A stretch of DNA of 64,000 nucleotides from Amylostereum areolatum (taxonomy: Eukaryota; Basidiomycota; Agaricomycetes; Russulales; Stereaceae), in the NCBI GenBank assembly GCA_012932865.1, contig SAXG01000021.1, forward strand, positions 558,001-622,000, written 5' to 3'. Both the position numbers and the translations under genes were made by a program. The stretch's first letter is position 1. The number at the start of each line of letters is the position of its first letter. Shown one piece after another: positions 50,197 to 61,622 of the stretch. The notes under the pieces are model-generated. The model saw only the letters and a list, made by a program, of their open reading frames with translations, searched no databases and was not told where the DNA came from.

Positions 50197-50884
50197 ATGG
50201 TTGTACGTCCATTATCCGTCGCCTCGTCGCCTTACTGCTGACGATCTTGCTTCTCTTTGTAGGGCACCAAGAAAACAAAGGTGCGCCCCCCATCCATTTC
50301 GACTGTAATCCCCTCTCGCTCATCGATCTCGTACTCAGACCGGCGGTAAGACGCGCTCCGCACTCCAGGACGTCGTCACCCGCGAGTACACGATTCACCT
50401 TCACAAATACGTCCACGGACGCTCCTTCAAAAAGCGCGCACCGGCCGCCGTAAAGTCCGTTGTAGCCTTCGCGCAGAAGGCGATGGGCACCTCCGATATT
50501 CGCATCGACCCCAAGCTCAACCAGGCGCTTTGGGAGCGTGGCGTTAAGAGTGTTCCTCATCGGATCCGGGTCAAGCTTGAACGTGAGTTTCCGTCCTAAA
50601 GTGCAGTTCTCGGTCTGGGTGGATGTTGGGCGAGGCGAGTGTTGGAGGTTGGGCAGGACGATATGGGACAGATGGGAAGGGACGGAAGGCAGGACATGGT
50701 TCTAATCGTTATGCTTACAGGCAAACGTAACGACTGAGGAGAACGCGAAGGAGAAGTTGTTCACTTACGCTTCGCACGTCGTTGTCCCCTCCTTCAAGGT
50801 ACGTGTTGTCTTGCGCTTGATTTCGTCTCAGCTGACTTTTCACACCTACAGGGTCTCAACACGGTCGTTGTCGATGCAGAGTAA
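50197..50884 (+). CDS. RPL31: 60S ribosomal protein L31, with one extra base
   Basis: Exon 1 is six bases (ATG GTT, 50197-50202) and exon 2 only 18 bases (50263-50280, GTKKTK). Exon 3 is 50339-50582 ([40 protein letters not shown]). Exon 4 is 50722-50799 and exon 5 is 50852-50884 ([14 protein letters not shown]). In exon 4, CGTAACGAC is followed by TGAGGAG: the expected RKRNDEENAKEK appears if T at 50736 is removed. As read, a TGA stops the protein. A frameshift in an essential gene suggests a sequence error. Component of the large ribosomal subunit near the exit tunnel. Confidence 0.88.
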
Positions 50885-51390
50885 ATGCCACGCGGTGCCG
50901 ACTTTGTCCTGTTGTCCTTTCTCCTTTGTATTTCCTCCCCATTACGCTCTCATGCATGTATGCACATACATTTCTTCACATGCGCACCCAATCCCATGAA
51001 CATGGAAAATCCACTCGCTGAAGCACGTGCTTGATCTTATGCACTTATCTTGACTTGCACAGGAGCTGCGTTTTTTAAGTATGATCGCCTGGTCAGGTTC
51101 GCTGCTCCGGCACGCATGTCTTGGTACTTATTCGAGACCACGGACATTGACAGTCATAGACCCTCGAAGCCTGAAGCATCTTGAAGCTTGAATGCTTGTG
51201 TGATTTCGGTAGATACAACCCACAATTCGGGACGTTGTCGTCGTCACCACACAATATGTACAGCCCATGACATGATCATGGTCATATAGCATGCAGCATG
51301 GTTCATAGGTACAAATGCAGAGGGAACCGATAGGCATCGCGCCGTTGCGTCGGAGAGCAGAGAAAGAATATGCAGGGGAAGCAAAAACAA
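50885..51390. other. Convergent 3' regions of RPL31 and RPL34; no gene seen
   Basis: AT-richer stretch with short open frames only. Confidence 0.5.
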
Positions 51391-51875
51391 TCATCGGCCA
51401 CCCTTCTGCTGGGACTTGATGACGCGCTTCACGATCTTGGCCTCCTCGATGAGGAAGGCCCGGACAACCCTAATGCTGAGTGGTCAGATCAATGATCCAA
51501 AGGGGTAGTGGAGCGCATGCGACGGAATGAACTAGCTGGGGATAGAATAAGACATACCGCGAGCGAACGCAGTCGCCGCATCGCGAACCACCGTACGCGC
51601 GGTTGACATGCTTTTGCGTCTTGGAGACAGTCGCATACTCGCGTGGACGGAGCGCAACAACCTACTCAACGAGTCCTGATCAGTAATCGAAACATCATAA
51701 ACGAATAGGAACGTACTCCGCTAAGCTTGTTGCCACAGTCACCGCACTTGGGGGCAGTAGCGAGCTTTTTGATGTGGTGGTAACGGAGAATACCGCCAGG
51801 AGTCTTCACGACGCGGCGACGGCTGGACTTCGTGTTGTACGGTTGGCGCTTGCGGAGAGTGACGCGTTGGGCCAT
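51391..51875 (-). CDS. RPL34: 60S ribosomal protein L34
   Basis: Exon 1 from 51875 to 51717 ([40 protein letters not shown]), exon 2 from 51661 to about 51558 ([32 protein letters not shown]), exon 3 from about 51469 to 51391 ([25 protein letters not shown]-stop). Cys pairs CGDC and CGDC are the zinc-binding type sites of L34e. Introns 50-90 bp. Two ribosomal protein genes here are arranged tail to tail. Confidence 0.93.
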
Positions 51876-53385
51876 TGCTCTGCGTGGAATGTTAGCGGGA
51901 GCGTGTGGATAGTGGCATAGTGAATGGGATATCGAGAGGTGACCACGGGTTTATTGGGGGAGTCTGTGCCTCCTACTCCTGAATAGCCGTACTCGCCATT
52001 CGGTCCCATCTCCCAGCGAGCTTCTGAATAATGCTACTCACAATTATACCGCTGAGGGGATGTGTGTCTATGAGGAGGATCAGACTTCAGTGGACTGGCG
52101 AATAACGATATACACACTTTGGTCTTGAGGTGCCCGGCGCCGTTCGCGAGACAACGCGAAAACCGACAGCACGGGCGCCTAATGAGCTGTATAGTTGCAA
52201 CGGCGTACGCCGAGAGCCATACCCTCAGATGACGTAATCTTACCTCCCTCTCCCCACAGAGTCCTCGATGGACGGCGACGAGCGCGGGTTATGTAAGCAG
52301 TATTCATTTTCGTCGTCGCGCCAAGTCATCCTCGACTCCTTGTTTCCTCTCACCACGTCCTTCTCTTCTCCCCGTCCTTCACCTGGCCATAACCCCTCAT
52401 CTGTAATGGGCGACTCCGACGTACCGAGATTTGGACGGCGCGTCAGGGTTTCCGTGGATGTACGAAGGGTTGGGTATGGACTCTCCCTTCGACACTCTCA
52501 TGTGGGCATCATCCAGAGTCTGGACCATGGTGCGTGTTCTATTCACTTACCGCCCACCTGCCCTCGCGACAGCATTCAGGATTTGCACATGCTCCGGCGC
52601 CCCTCTTGTTGTCGCTGGCAGTCGTCCTCACCTTCGCTCGCGGCCTTGAACTTTACTCCTGGTCTTGAACTTTGCTCGTGGTCTTGAACTTTACTCTCGG
52701 TCTCTCGATTTTTGCTTGCGGTCTTGGTCCTCGCTCGCGATCTTGGTCCCGACTCGACTCCAACCCAACTATACCTGTGCCTGAGCATCTCGTAGGGATG
52801 TACCCTTCCCTCTCCGTGGGTTTGGGTTCGAGCTTCCCAGAAGTTCATGTCTTAGACCAGAGTGTCATCTCGCAGACGACCCTTCGATAAGAACAACCGG
52901 CAAGATGTTTATTCTCTTCTGTTCAACAGGAGCTCGGTGCGCAATGCGCATGACTCGTGCTAGCGATACTTATCCTCAGTTGGCGACAGGAGTGTTATAT
53001 AGCTAAAACAACACTAGGCAGCAGGAGTAGATGCATTGATGCATCGGTATAACGATTCCGCTCCGCTTGGCTTGTAAACATCCGCATCGAACCTGGATTC
53101 CTCTAGATTCCTTTTCTGCGCTCCCCGTTGACCGTCATGCCCACGCTGCCACCTTTAGATCATGTCCGAGGATGGTCAAAGCGAGTGGCGATATCCCCCG
53201 GAAGTTATTTAGAAGGATGCTTCCGATCTGTACGCTGAGACCCCAACGTTTCTATTCTCCTGAATGAGCTTGGGTCATGTGTTGCCTTCCAGGACTGGAC
53301 TATCGCCGCCCAATGCGCACCCAGGTGCATATAAATCTACCTGCAGCATTGGTACAGATCTGAGCCTCTTCTCCCTTGCGCCTTC
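51876..53385. other. No supported gene
   Basis: Short frames at 52268-52690 look partly protein-like but have no recognisable product. A TATA-like GCATATAAAT at about 53326 precedes the next gene. Confidence 0.4.
52640..52740. repeat. Short tandem repeat, about 19 bp units
   Basis: GGTCTTGAACTTTGCTCGT-type units repeated four to five times with changes. Confidence 0.55.
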
Positions 53386-54520
53386 ATGATGCAGTCAACT
53401 GGTAAGCCCCTTTCCTTGTATCACCTCCCGCATGCGTTGAAGCTCGAGTATGCGTGCAGAGACGGTCTCGCCACGGCGGCAGACTGATGTACTTACCGGT
53501 ATGCGGTCGTCTCATCCAATCTCGTGCTTTTCGCTGTCATACTTACTTACCTGCGTATTGTTCTGTGTAGAATGTCTGAAGGCTGTTCTGGGTCTCTGGA
53601 ATCTCGTATGGTGGGTCGTGTGTATCAAGGAATGTGGCATCATTCTAACGCATATATACCAGGTCGGTGGGTGACATCCCGTTCTCAGTGCACGTCTGGG
53701 TAACCCAAACATCATCCTCGGTCAGCTGGGCCCCCTCCACATGATCTGGGTGGATCAGTCAAGGTTCTTACTTTCCCTGCACGACTTGATCGTGGGACCA
53801 CCATAGCTGACAGTGATATGTATACAATGCTGTATGTCTCACAGAGTATGCGTTCCGACTCTCCGCCTTCGGAACGATGCTTGGAGCAGTGTATCTTGCC
53901 GCCGCATTCATTCAAGTCCTCGGGTTCCTTGCAGCTATCCGCCTTGTAGGTTCCTTCTTTCTCCCGTTGTAATCGTTATCGCCGCCGCTCACAGGGCCTG
54001 GATAGAAACAGGATATGGTGATGCAAGTGGATGCCCTATTCTCGGTGCTGTCCACGACGCTCATCATTGGCGCCGGTGTGCTCCGCGTTGTCGTTCATAC
54101 GGCTTTGAAGGTGACGTGGTCTGGTTCGGGATTGAGTTTCCTTTCTCAACAGTTGCTTAGACGGATGTTATCGGCGAATGTACTGTGCTTGCCGCAGGAC
54201 GCATGGTTGAAACGAGGATCGGAATTTGGGGCCCACGCATGGGCATGCTGGCACCTCGGTTTGCTGCCATCTGTGCGTTCTTACTACCGCCCTGACCGCT
54301 TATAGCTGATGGATCGTCTCGGATTGCCATGTCAACTATCCTAGTGTGTACCAGAGAATGGAGTCGCGATTCGACGTTCGAGATAATTTCGCTTATGGCC
54401 GCTGTCTGTGAGTTTAATCTTGACCTCACGACGGCCCACCTCTCATGCACCTCAATATAGCCGCTCTTCTGGTGATTGTCTCCGTTCTCAACGGCGTTCA
54501 CAAGGGGGTGCAGCAAGGAG
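53386..54520 (+). CDS. Unrecognised multi-pass membrane protein
   Basis: A first mini-exon ATGATGCAGTCAACTG (53386-53401) with donor gtaagc is followed by exon 53571-53670 (ECLKAVLGLWNLVWWVVCIK, GIILTHIYQ). Later exons give EYAFRLSAFGTMLGAVYLAA, FIQVLGFLAAIRL, then VDALFSVLSTTLIIGAGVLR, GPRMGMLAPRFAAIC, FEIISLMAAV and ALLVIVSVLNGVHK. At least four hydrophobic segments are separated by short introns. I know of no family match. Exon borders after the second are provisional. Confidence 0.5.
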
Positions 54521-55050
54521 GCAACTTAGAAAGGGGTCAAGATCTCTCCCATGATGGGTGTTCGCACGTATTCCGATCGCAAATGCCTGCCAGGTGTTTC
54601 TGCAATGCAGTTGCAGTGCGCTCCGAGTCTGATAAGGGCGTTCTGGTGTGATGGGCGTGTACGTACCGTTCAGACGCATATTAAGGATACTGGTACTTGT
54701 AGACCGTTCATTTGTAGGCGTCGCCGACACGCCCGCGATTCAGGTTTCCTGCCAAACATTGTTTTTATATATGTATGTATCCATACAACATGATAAAAGA
54801 GAGACCGCTGCTTTTCCGCCGTTAGAAATCCCATACAATGATAATGATACAACGACATCGCGTGTGTCCGATCCAAGCAGTAGGAGTGTGAACACGACCA
54901 GCCATTGCCAGGCTGTACCGTGTCCGTCCCTGTTTACGAACTTCAAGAGGGAAGTGGAGAACAGGGTATAATTCTGCCTCCAAAACAGCTGAAAGCTAAC
55001 CCATCAGTAGACATATTTAACCAAACACAAAAATGGTCCGTACCGCCACT
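54521..55050. other. No gene seen
   Basis: Intergenic between the membrane protein and the end of UPF3; AT-rich with simple TATGTATGTA-like runs. Confidence 0.45.
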
Positions 55051-56655
55051 TTAACCATCTCGCGGGGCACCCCCGCCCCTTCCTCGTCCTTTCCCTCGTC
55101 CTCTTGCTGGACCACGTGAAGACCCTCCATCGTCCGCAGATCTGGGACCTCCGCCACCCCGACGGCTCTGCTGCTTTGTCTCTCGCTGCAAAATTGCCGG
55201 TGCAGGCAGCATTCCTGCCTGTGTTGGTGGTGCAACAGGCGTGACGGGGGCGATGACAGGTACGGATTTCGAAGCCGAGCTGGAAGCCTCCGTCTTCGGT
55301 TTACCCTCTTTCTCTTTCCCTTTCCCAGTCTGGGATGGCTCGGAGGCGTCGCCGCCATGCTGACGCTCCCGCTTGGCCTTTTGAACGCCAGCCCCGCTAA
55401 GTGCGGCCTCAAACTGGCGAGATGCCAGGCCGAGCATGGGACGAACACGACGGGCGCTGCCAGTAGGCTGCGTTGGTGTGGGCGTAGCTGCATCGGAGGG
55501 CGTAGCCGTAGCGTTCGGTGTGGGAGTAGTCGACGCACTAGGTTGATCGGGCTGGGCCTGCTGCTGCTGCTGCTGTTGTTGTTGGCGAGCACCGCGCCCG
55601 CTCTTGGGCGTAGACGGCTCGGCCGGAGCTTTGTTGGCAGGACGAGCAGTGGAAGACGAGGACGCTGTAGATTTGGCTTGCGTCTGTGTAGTCTTTTGCG
55701 CCGCCGCCTTCTTTGCCGCCTTCTTGCCGATGGTCGCGGTAGAGTCGGGTGCAGCCTTGCTGGAATTGGCAGCAACGTTCCCCTTCTTCTTCCCATCGTC
55801 CTTTTTGCTATCCTTGTAGTGCGGGTGGTTGCGGAGAATCGCCTCTTTATCCTTCTGCGCGGACTTCTCGGCTTTGAGGGCTTCCAAGAGAGGTGTTGAA
55901 GTCGGCTGAGGGTGAGGAGCGGTGGAGGCGACTGAAGGTGGTGTAAAGAAGGGTCAATCGGACGAGGAATGTGGCAGCCGCACTCAGGTTCTCAAGGAGT
56001 TGCTCGGCGTCGTAGGGCTTCGTGGCCGACGATTCGAGTGCCTGCAAGAAGGCAATAAAATCATCATCTAGACAATCACTGCGATGTAAGTTCCCTTGTT
56101 ATGTGGATGTCAGTATATACATGCCTTTGTCGATGGTACCAATCCTGTTATCGGGTCTCTTCTTCTCCAAAGGTGGTATCTTCTGGTAAGGGGCAAACTC
56201 AACCACGGCCTGCGATTCATTTCCTATTCGCGCGCTGTGTGAGCAGAAGAATTCGAGCAAGAATCAACGTACCAGCCTTATCTCGAAAGACATGACCATC
56301 ATATTCGCGACTGAACTTAGCCACAAGTTCCTCTGTCTTGAACGCGATGTATGCCCGCGAGTGGATGTTCTCCTTGTTCGCTCTTCCGATCACAATCAAC
56401 AATTCAGCTGAAGATAACAGAGCAAACGACAACACACTTCTTCCTGAGCTTTCCGGGGTAGAAAAACTTCCATGTCGCCGTCTCGTCCGAGACCCATGTT
56501 TGGACACTCTGCCAGAAGATGTCCTCAGGGAGATTGGGGGGCAGACGGCGCACGATCGTCTTGAGTCGCTCGTTCGGATTCGATCTGGGCTGTGTCGCAC
56601 GTTTCTCTGCACGCTTCGATTTGAGGGGTTTCCTAGGGGAATCAGCTGTAGACAT
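55051..56655 (-). CDS. UPF3: Nonsense-mediated decay factor UPF3
   Basis: Start MSTADSPRKPLKSKRAEKR at 56655. The Smg4/UPF3 RNA-recognition-like domain is spread over several exons: RLKTIVRRLPPNLPEDIFWQ, ATWKFFYPGK, NKENIHSRAYIAFKTEELVA and KFSREYDGHVFRDKAG, then AVVEFAPYQKIPP and DYIAFLQALESSATKP. The C-terminal half is low-complexity (Lys, Ala/Pro/Thr, a Gln run near 55565-55585 and an RGRGKGRGRGG end), stop at 55051. UPF3 bridges exon-junction signals to UPF2/UPF1 in mRNA surveillance. Long disordered tails are usual in fungal UPF3. Confidence 0.88.
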
Positions 56656-57373
56656 GGGCGGGTGTGGGCGCGGGCAACGAGTGAGCCGTGGCGAGAAGCC
56701 GGTCTCGGGAAAAGCGCCATCGGCCCGAGTGCCGCGGAGCGGAGTTTGATTCGACCCTTTATGTCGCTGAAAAAAAGTGTTTTTCCTTCAACCTCCTCTT
56801 CCACCTCTACCACTTCCCTCAGCGCTATTTTGGTACCGGGACGCGGAGACATCACAGTCCATCATTCCTCCTCGATCTCCCTGGATTTCTTATGGTGAGT
56901 TTTAGGTTCCTTCGATTTTCTTCGTCTGCTGGCCGTTCTTTGGCTTTCATGATGACTTCGAATTCACAAATCAAGCTCAACAGTCTTATGGATTTCGCGT
57001 CCATCTGCTGACTTCATTCTGCAATACTGATCTTTCTTTTCACCCCATCGTCTCGGTTTCACGACTGGATTCTAATTCTGACTGTTTTTTTTTCGAAGGT
57101 CGCCCAATAACTGCATCCCCCGTGAAGGTACCGCCGAAGGTGGATGGATGGCTATACATACACACAGTTTCCCCATTCATGTATTCTCAACACCTACCAA
57201 TCTACATATCTGTGCTGCTCGTGCTTGTCTTCCGCACCCAGCCATTCATATCACCCCCGGGTGCGAGACTGCAAAGCCTCCAGCAAGGTGCTTGCGATGC
57301 TCGTTACGGAAAGTGTGAAAGCGAAAGCTGCAAAGCCCGGTCGTGAATATAATAATACGAAAGGATGGCAAAG
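56656..57373. other. Promoter of UPF3 and 3' flank of SYF2; no gene seen
   Basis: Short frames only, with T-rich tracts at about 57080. Confidence 0.45.
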
Positions 57374-58548
57374 TTACAGTGCAGTTCCTCGTTCGAAACT
57401 GTTCCGAATCTCCGTCGTGTACTTGTCGTAGTAACGTGCAATCTGGGGGGAACAATGAGTATACGTTTTCGTGGCCTGCCCGAGTGTCAACACGCACTTT
57501 CTTGTTGAAAATACGATTGCGCTCGTTGATATACGTGATATCTCCCTCGTCTTCGTTCGCACGTTTCCGGGAGAACTTGCGCTTCTTGTCCACGCTAGAC
57601 ACATAGTCAGGGAGGCTAGAAGGAATCGCGAAAGAGAAGACATACTCCTTGTTGATTTTGCCAATGACCCGGTCGATTGCATCCTCGCTAGGAGTGTTGT
57701 CGGCGTAAAGCAAGCTATTCGCATCTCGGTACAGTGACTCCGCGGCAAGCTGTTGTTGTTGACTTGTGGGGACAACCTGAACCTGGCCGTCAGTATGGAT
57801 CGGCCGCAGAGCAGAGAAGGTGCGGACCTGCATGTTTGACGGTTGCTTGGGGTCGGAGGATGATGAACCTTCGGCCTGGCGAACCAGCGTTCCCGGTGCG
57901 AGCCCCATCGCAATCTCCTTCTGACGGTTGTATGCCACCATATCCGGTTGCAAATGGTCAATATCTTTCTTATACTTCCGCCGCGCCGCGTGTGCATCAT
58001 CTGTCCATGAATGTGATCGACAGTCAGTTTCAAAGGTGGTGAAAGGAATGCAGCCACAACGCACCATGAAACTCAAAGTCTGCCCTCCTTGCCTTCCTGG
58101 CAAGTTTCTTCTCCCACTCGTCATTTTCCTCGATAGTCCACTCCCAGTTCTTGGCACGCTCAACGTCTTCTCCACGCTCCTCTGCGTCCGCCTTCGTCCG
58201 AAGCATCTCCGCGAGTTTACGTTGCTTCTCTAGCCGTGCAGCATCGCGGACAGTGGTCTTGGATTTCGTAGACTCCTCAATGACAGCCTGGCGGTTGTCA
58301 CGCGCAGATGACCTCTGCAGAACAGGAGTAAGAGCGAACATTTCAGTAGACAACGTCCAATGGAAACGCACCATCTTAGCCCTCAAACGTTCAAGCTTGG
58401 CTTGCCTCTCCTCTGTCGTCAGCTTCTTCGACCCTGTGGATTCGGCATCTCCACCCTCTTCATCTAGTGACTGTGATTGCCGTGTGTTCAATTGAGGTTC
58501 GGGGACGGAGACAAAAGCGGATGCAGCTGTGTCTACTGCAGTAGCCAT
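57374..58548 (-). CDS. SYF2: Pre-mRNA splicing factor SYF2
   Basis: Five exons. Exon 1 from 58548 (MATAVDTAASAFVSV, ERQAKLERLRAKM). Exon 2 has RLEKQRKLAEMLRTKADAEE, VERAKNWEWTIEENDEWEKK. Exon 3 has DDAHAARRKYKKDIDHLQPD, QKEIAMGL, YRDANSLLYADNTPSEDAID. Exon 4 has VDKKRKFSRKRANEDEGDIT, YINERNRIFNKK. The last exon gives IARYYDKYTTEIRNSFERGT and AL-stop at 57374. These are the conserved blocks of SYF2/p29, a component of the NTC-associated spliceosome. Introns have gtgcgt or gtatgt donors, and frames join at each. Confidence 0.92.
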
Positions 58549-59037
58549 GGCAAGGAAGAGGTTGAACGACGAAAGTTAACCGATATCGGAGAGGTGAGTG
58601 AAACCGAAAGCAATGCAGCGTTCTTGCAGTGGAAGTGGCGCCAAACAGGAGAGACACCACGTGACTCCCACCGTGCTGGGACTGCTTTAACTTTCAAGTC
58701 AAAGATTGGTGCACCGTACCCCGCGTCGATCTCAACCACTTCCATCACTAGACTCACAGGTTCGACTCAAAAGATTCTAAATCAACGCAACGATCGTTAC
58801 CTCTAGCCACCCTGACGATTATTTCTATCCCCAATGAGACTCGGCAATCGTCATCATGTCCGACTTTCTACAGGCACTGTATAGCCTTAAGCTCACGCCC
58901 GCCCACTTCACCGCGCGCCCACTCTCGAGCTGACTACATCGATTCAATCTTTCAGAATTCCCACCGTATTCCGACTGGGTATAAGTGCTACTTCCGCCTC
59001 GATATACTCTTTGCTTCCCCCGTCGACTTTGGTCACC
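58549..59037. other. Divergent promoter region, SYF2 (-) and CFEM gene (+)
   Basis: No gene recognised; GACTGGGTATAAGTG at about 58973 is a TATA-like site for the CFEM gene. Confidence 0.4.
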
Positions 59038-60079
59038 ATGCGTTTACCGCTCCCGTTCTTTCTCGTGCCGCTCATTTCTACATTCGTTCTGTCCCAGACG
59101 ACCGACATCGCTCCAGACCCTACTAGAGAAGGTGTTGCCTCGCCTCTCATGGGAACTGCCACCTTTACTCCGTCCCCCTCTCCTTCGAACTCATACGCGG
59201 CAGGATACGGCGGCACGGCAGCCTTCAGCATCGACACAACGGCCAGTGTTGTATCTGGCTGGGGGGTAGGGAGTAACCCCGCGTGCTACGCTTTATGCCT
59301 CGCCCAAGTGAGCGTGCCCAACGGCTGCTCCGTCACGGATACCCACTGTCAATGTTTCAGCGAGCAACTCATACAGGCGTGGATTGGGTGTCTGCAGGGA
59401 ATGTGTCCACCTTCCGACTTTTCCAGTGCCAAGGGGATGCTGTTTTTTACGTGTCCAGGTGCGTATTTATAAACCTGCAGACCCCGTTCAACTTGGACTG
59501 AGTCACTGACTACCATCCATACAATTTAGACATCCCACATCAGGAAAAACCTCCCTTACTAAAAATCTACTAATTAGAGGGGGACCTTCCTAATTCCCTG
59601 TTCCCGCTGCCAACCTGCAAGGCACTACGTCAACGTAGGTCCCTGTCACCCTTCTGGCCTCAACTATGTATTTGAAGTGCAAATATGAGGTCAATGTCGA
59701 CGACGGTGCATCGAAATGTGTACGGGGTTTTGTGAGAATAGAGCCCGTTAGTTCACTTTAGGAAGGTCCCCCTCTAACTAGCGCTAATTTGCTGGATTTG
59801 TTGATTTTAGTAAGGGAGGTTTTTCCTGATGCACCAGCGTGGGTGCCCGCGCTCACAAGCAATACACCGGCCTCCACGACCACGGGCGCAGCCACACCCT
59901 CAGTTTATATCCTCTCTGCGAATGGCAGCGTATCCTCGACGATCGCGCCAGCCACGGCAACAGCGCCTCTGGACTCGACAGTGTCGGCGCAGACAGACGG
60001 GACTATCTCGTTACAAGTTTCCACTTACACCGTTTGCGTTATTTTTGCCTGTCTTGGCGCGTCTTTTCTTCTGAGTTGA
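59038..60079 (+). CDS. CFEM-domain GPI-anchored protein
   Basis: Exons 59038-59458 and 59838-60079 (220 residues). Signal peptide MRLPLPFFLVPLISTFVLSQ. CFEM domain at about residues 80-142 with eight Cys: CYALC, NGCS, HCQC, GCLQGMC, TCP. Then a Thr/Ser/Ala-rich stalk and a hydrophobic C-terminus (TVCVIFACLGASFLLS) typical of GPI attachment. The intron (gtgcgt...caccag) is 379 bp, far longer than others here, because it contains a 294-bp TIR element. Joining CCA-G to CG-TGG keeps the frame (TCPAWVP). An alternative ATG at 59011 would add nine residues before the signal peptide. Confidence 0.82.
59538..59831. mobile_element. 294-bp CATCAGG-type TIR element in the CFEM intron
   Basis: Ends CATCAGGAAAAACCTCCC and inverted GGGAGGTTTTTCCTGATG, with a second inner inverted match (TTAGAGGGGGACCTTCC). 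Flanks both read CA (59536-59537, 59832-59833), a 2-bp duplication as for the copy in the hAT. Splice acceptor CACCAG lies just outside. No coding capacity. Confidence 0.8.
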
Positions 60080-60641
60080 TGTTTTATTTCGTGGGTAATT
60101 GGGTTGATTGGGAATCAGGTTGTTATGTTTTTGACATGTTCGTGGAAAGCAAGGGGTTGTTCGACTTAAAGGGATCGTGCAGTGCGCTGTCTTTCCACCT
60201 CCCACCTCCCGTCTATGAGACGAAGAGAGATCGATAAATGACTATCAAGTGGACTCACACCATTGATGCGCGCAAAGAGATATGACATTAGTAATTACAA
60301 CAACAAAGCAAAGTGAGAGGCAAAGAGGGTAACAGTACAGATAGCGAGAAGAGGTCGTGGAAGTCTGGAAGAGGCTGCAAGAGAAACGGTAAGTGGATTA
60401 GAACAACACAGGGTCACAAGTAGCGTATTCGAATGGAAGTGCGTAGAGCGGTGGTCGTAAGATCATAATGGCACAAAGCGAGTCGTAAGAAAACCGTAAA
60501 AACCAAAAACCAGACGCGGACATGAACATGAACGCGGGAGGCGCAGGAACGCGAACTTGACCCTGAGCCCCTCTCCTCCCGATCTTCCTTGGTGCAGTAC
60601 CCTAAGCGCTTTAAGCTCGGAGTCGCGACTTCGCAAAACGT
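60080..60641. other. Convergent 3' regions; no gene seen
   Basis: Between the CFEM gene and the opsin-related gene, which end toward each other. Confidence 0.5.
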
Positions 60642-61622
60642 TTAAGCCTTGGTGGGGAGACGAGCGACGGGGGTGGCGCCGTCGAGCTCAACGTCGCGGT
60701 GGGTGAAGAGGAAGTAGGCGATCCAGCAAGGGCCGGCGAGGAGGTCCATGATACCGAACCAAACCATCTCACCAGTGGGGCTGATGACGTTGCTACCGTC
60801 GCAAAGGGCCCAAACGAGGGGGTAGATGAGCCAGAGGAAGGCAATGATGGCGGAGGTGGACATGAACGCAGCACGGGAGCGGCCGGTTGGGCTGGGGAAC
60901 TCCTGGCGGCCGGTGAAGAAGAACAGGTGGCCACTGCACGGAGAAGATTAGTCGGGCGCAAAGTAAAAAAGAAGGGCACGCTTTACGTACACGATGTAGA
61001 ACAGTGCAGAAACGCCCATGGAGAAGTAACCCCACTTGTAGGTAGAGTGGACGAGGGCACCGACGAGACCAGCGATCACAACGAAGTCGGCCATGAACAG
61101 CGTGCTGAAGATGCTGCCGAGGGGGAATCCAGTGCCGATGAATGTGATGAGGAGCACGAGGGGCGCGTTGATGAACCACTGGATGTAGCGCACATACTGT
61201 AGGGCGCAAACTCCGAGTTAGCGAAGGTGATCGAGCGGGAAAAGAAGAGACAAACCCAGATGTCACGAGTAGCATCTTGGCCGTGGCCGCGGGACCATTC
61301 AACGGTGATGGGGGTGTGACCGAGGTTGGACGCCATGGAGAAGTACGCGAGGCCGGAGACGGAAAGAATGATAATCGAAAGCTGGTGGAGGAGGAGGTTA
61401 CGAGGTTTCTACCGAGAAAGAAATCAGTACTGCAGCTGGGGGATGTGCGAAAGCTTTGCTCACGGCGAAAAGACCGAAGATCACCAGCAAGTCGGCGAGC
61501 ATCATAACGGAGAAGACAGCCCACAGCCAGTCTGAGTCGTGAGTGCTCTGGTGGATGGTCGCATTGGGAGGGTTAAGACCCAAGGCCTTGTTGGCGAGTT
61601 CCGCGGGGGTTATGATTGTCAT
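60642..61622 (-). CDS. Opsin-related seven-helix membrane protein without retinal lysine
   Basis: Exons 61622-61464, 61408-61256, 61196-60991 and 60933-60642 (269 residues); introns 55-59 bp. Seven hydrophobic helices in the microbial rhodopsin fold. Helix 3 reads RYIQWFINAPLVLL against RYADWLFTTPLLLL of bacteriorhodopsin, so the Asp counterion is Gln. Helix 7 reads MDLLAGPCWIAYFL where rhodopsins have LD..AK, so the Schiff-base Lys is Gly. It therefore belongs with fungal opsin-related proteins (YRO2/MRH1/HSP30 type), membrane proteins linked to stress, and should not bind retinal covalently. Start MTIITPAELANKALGLNPPN is typical of the family. Confidence 0.88.
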
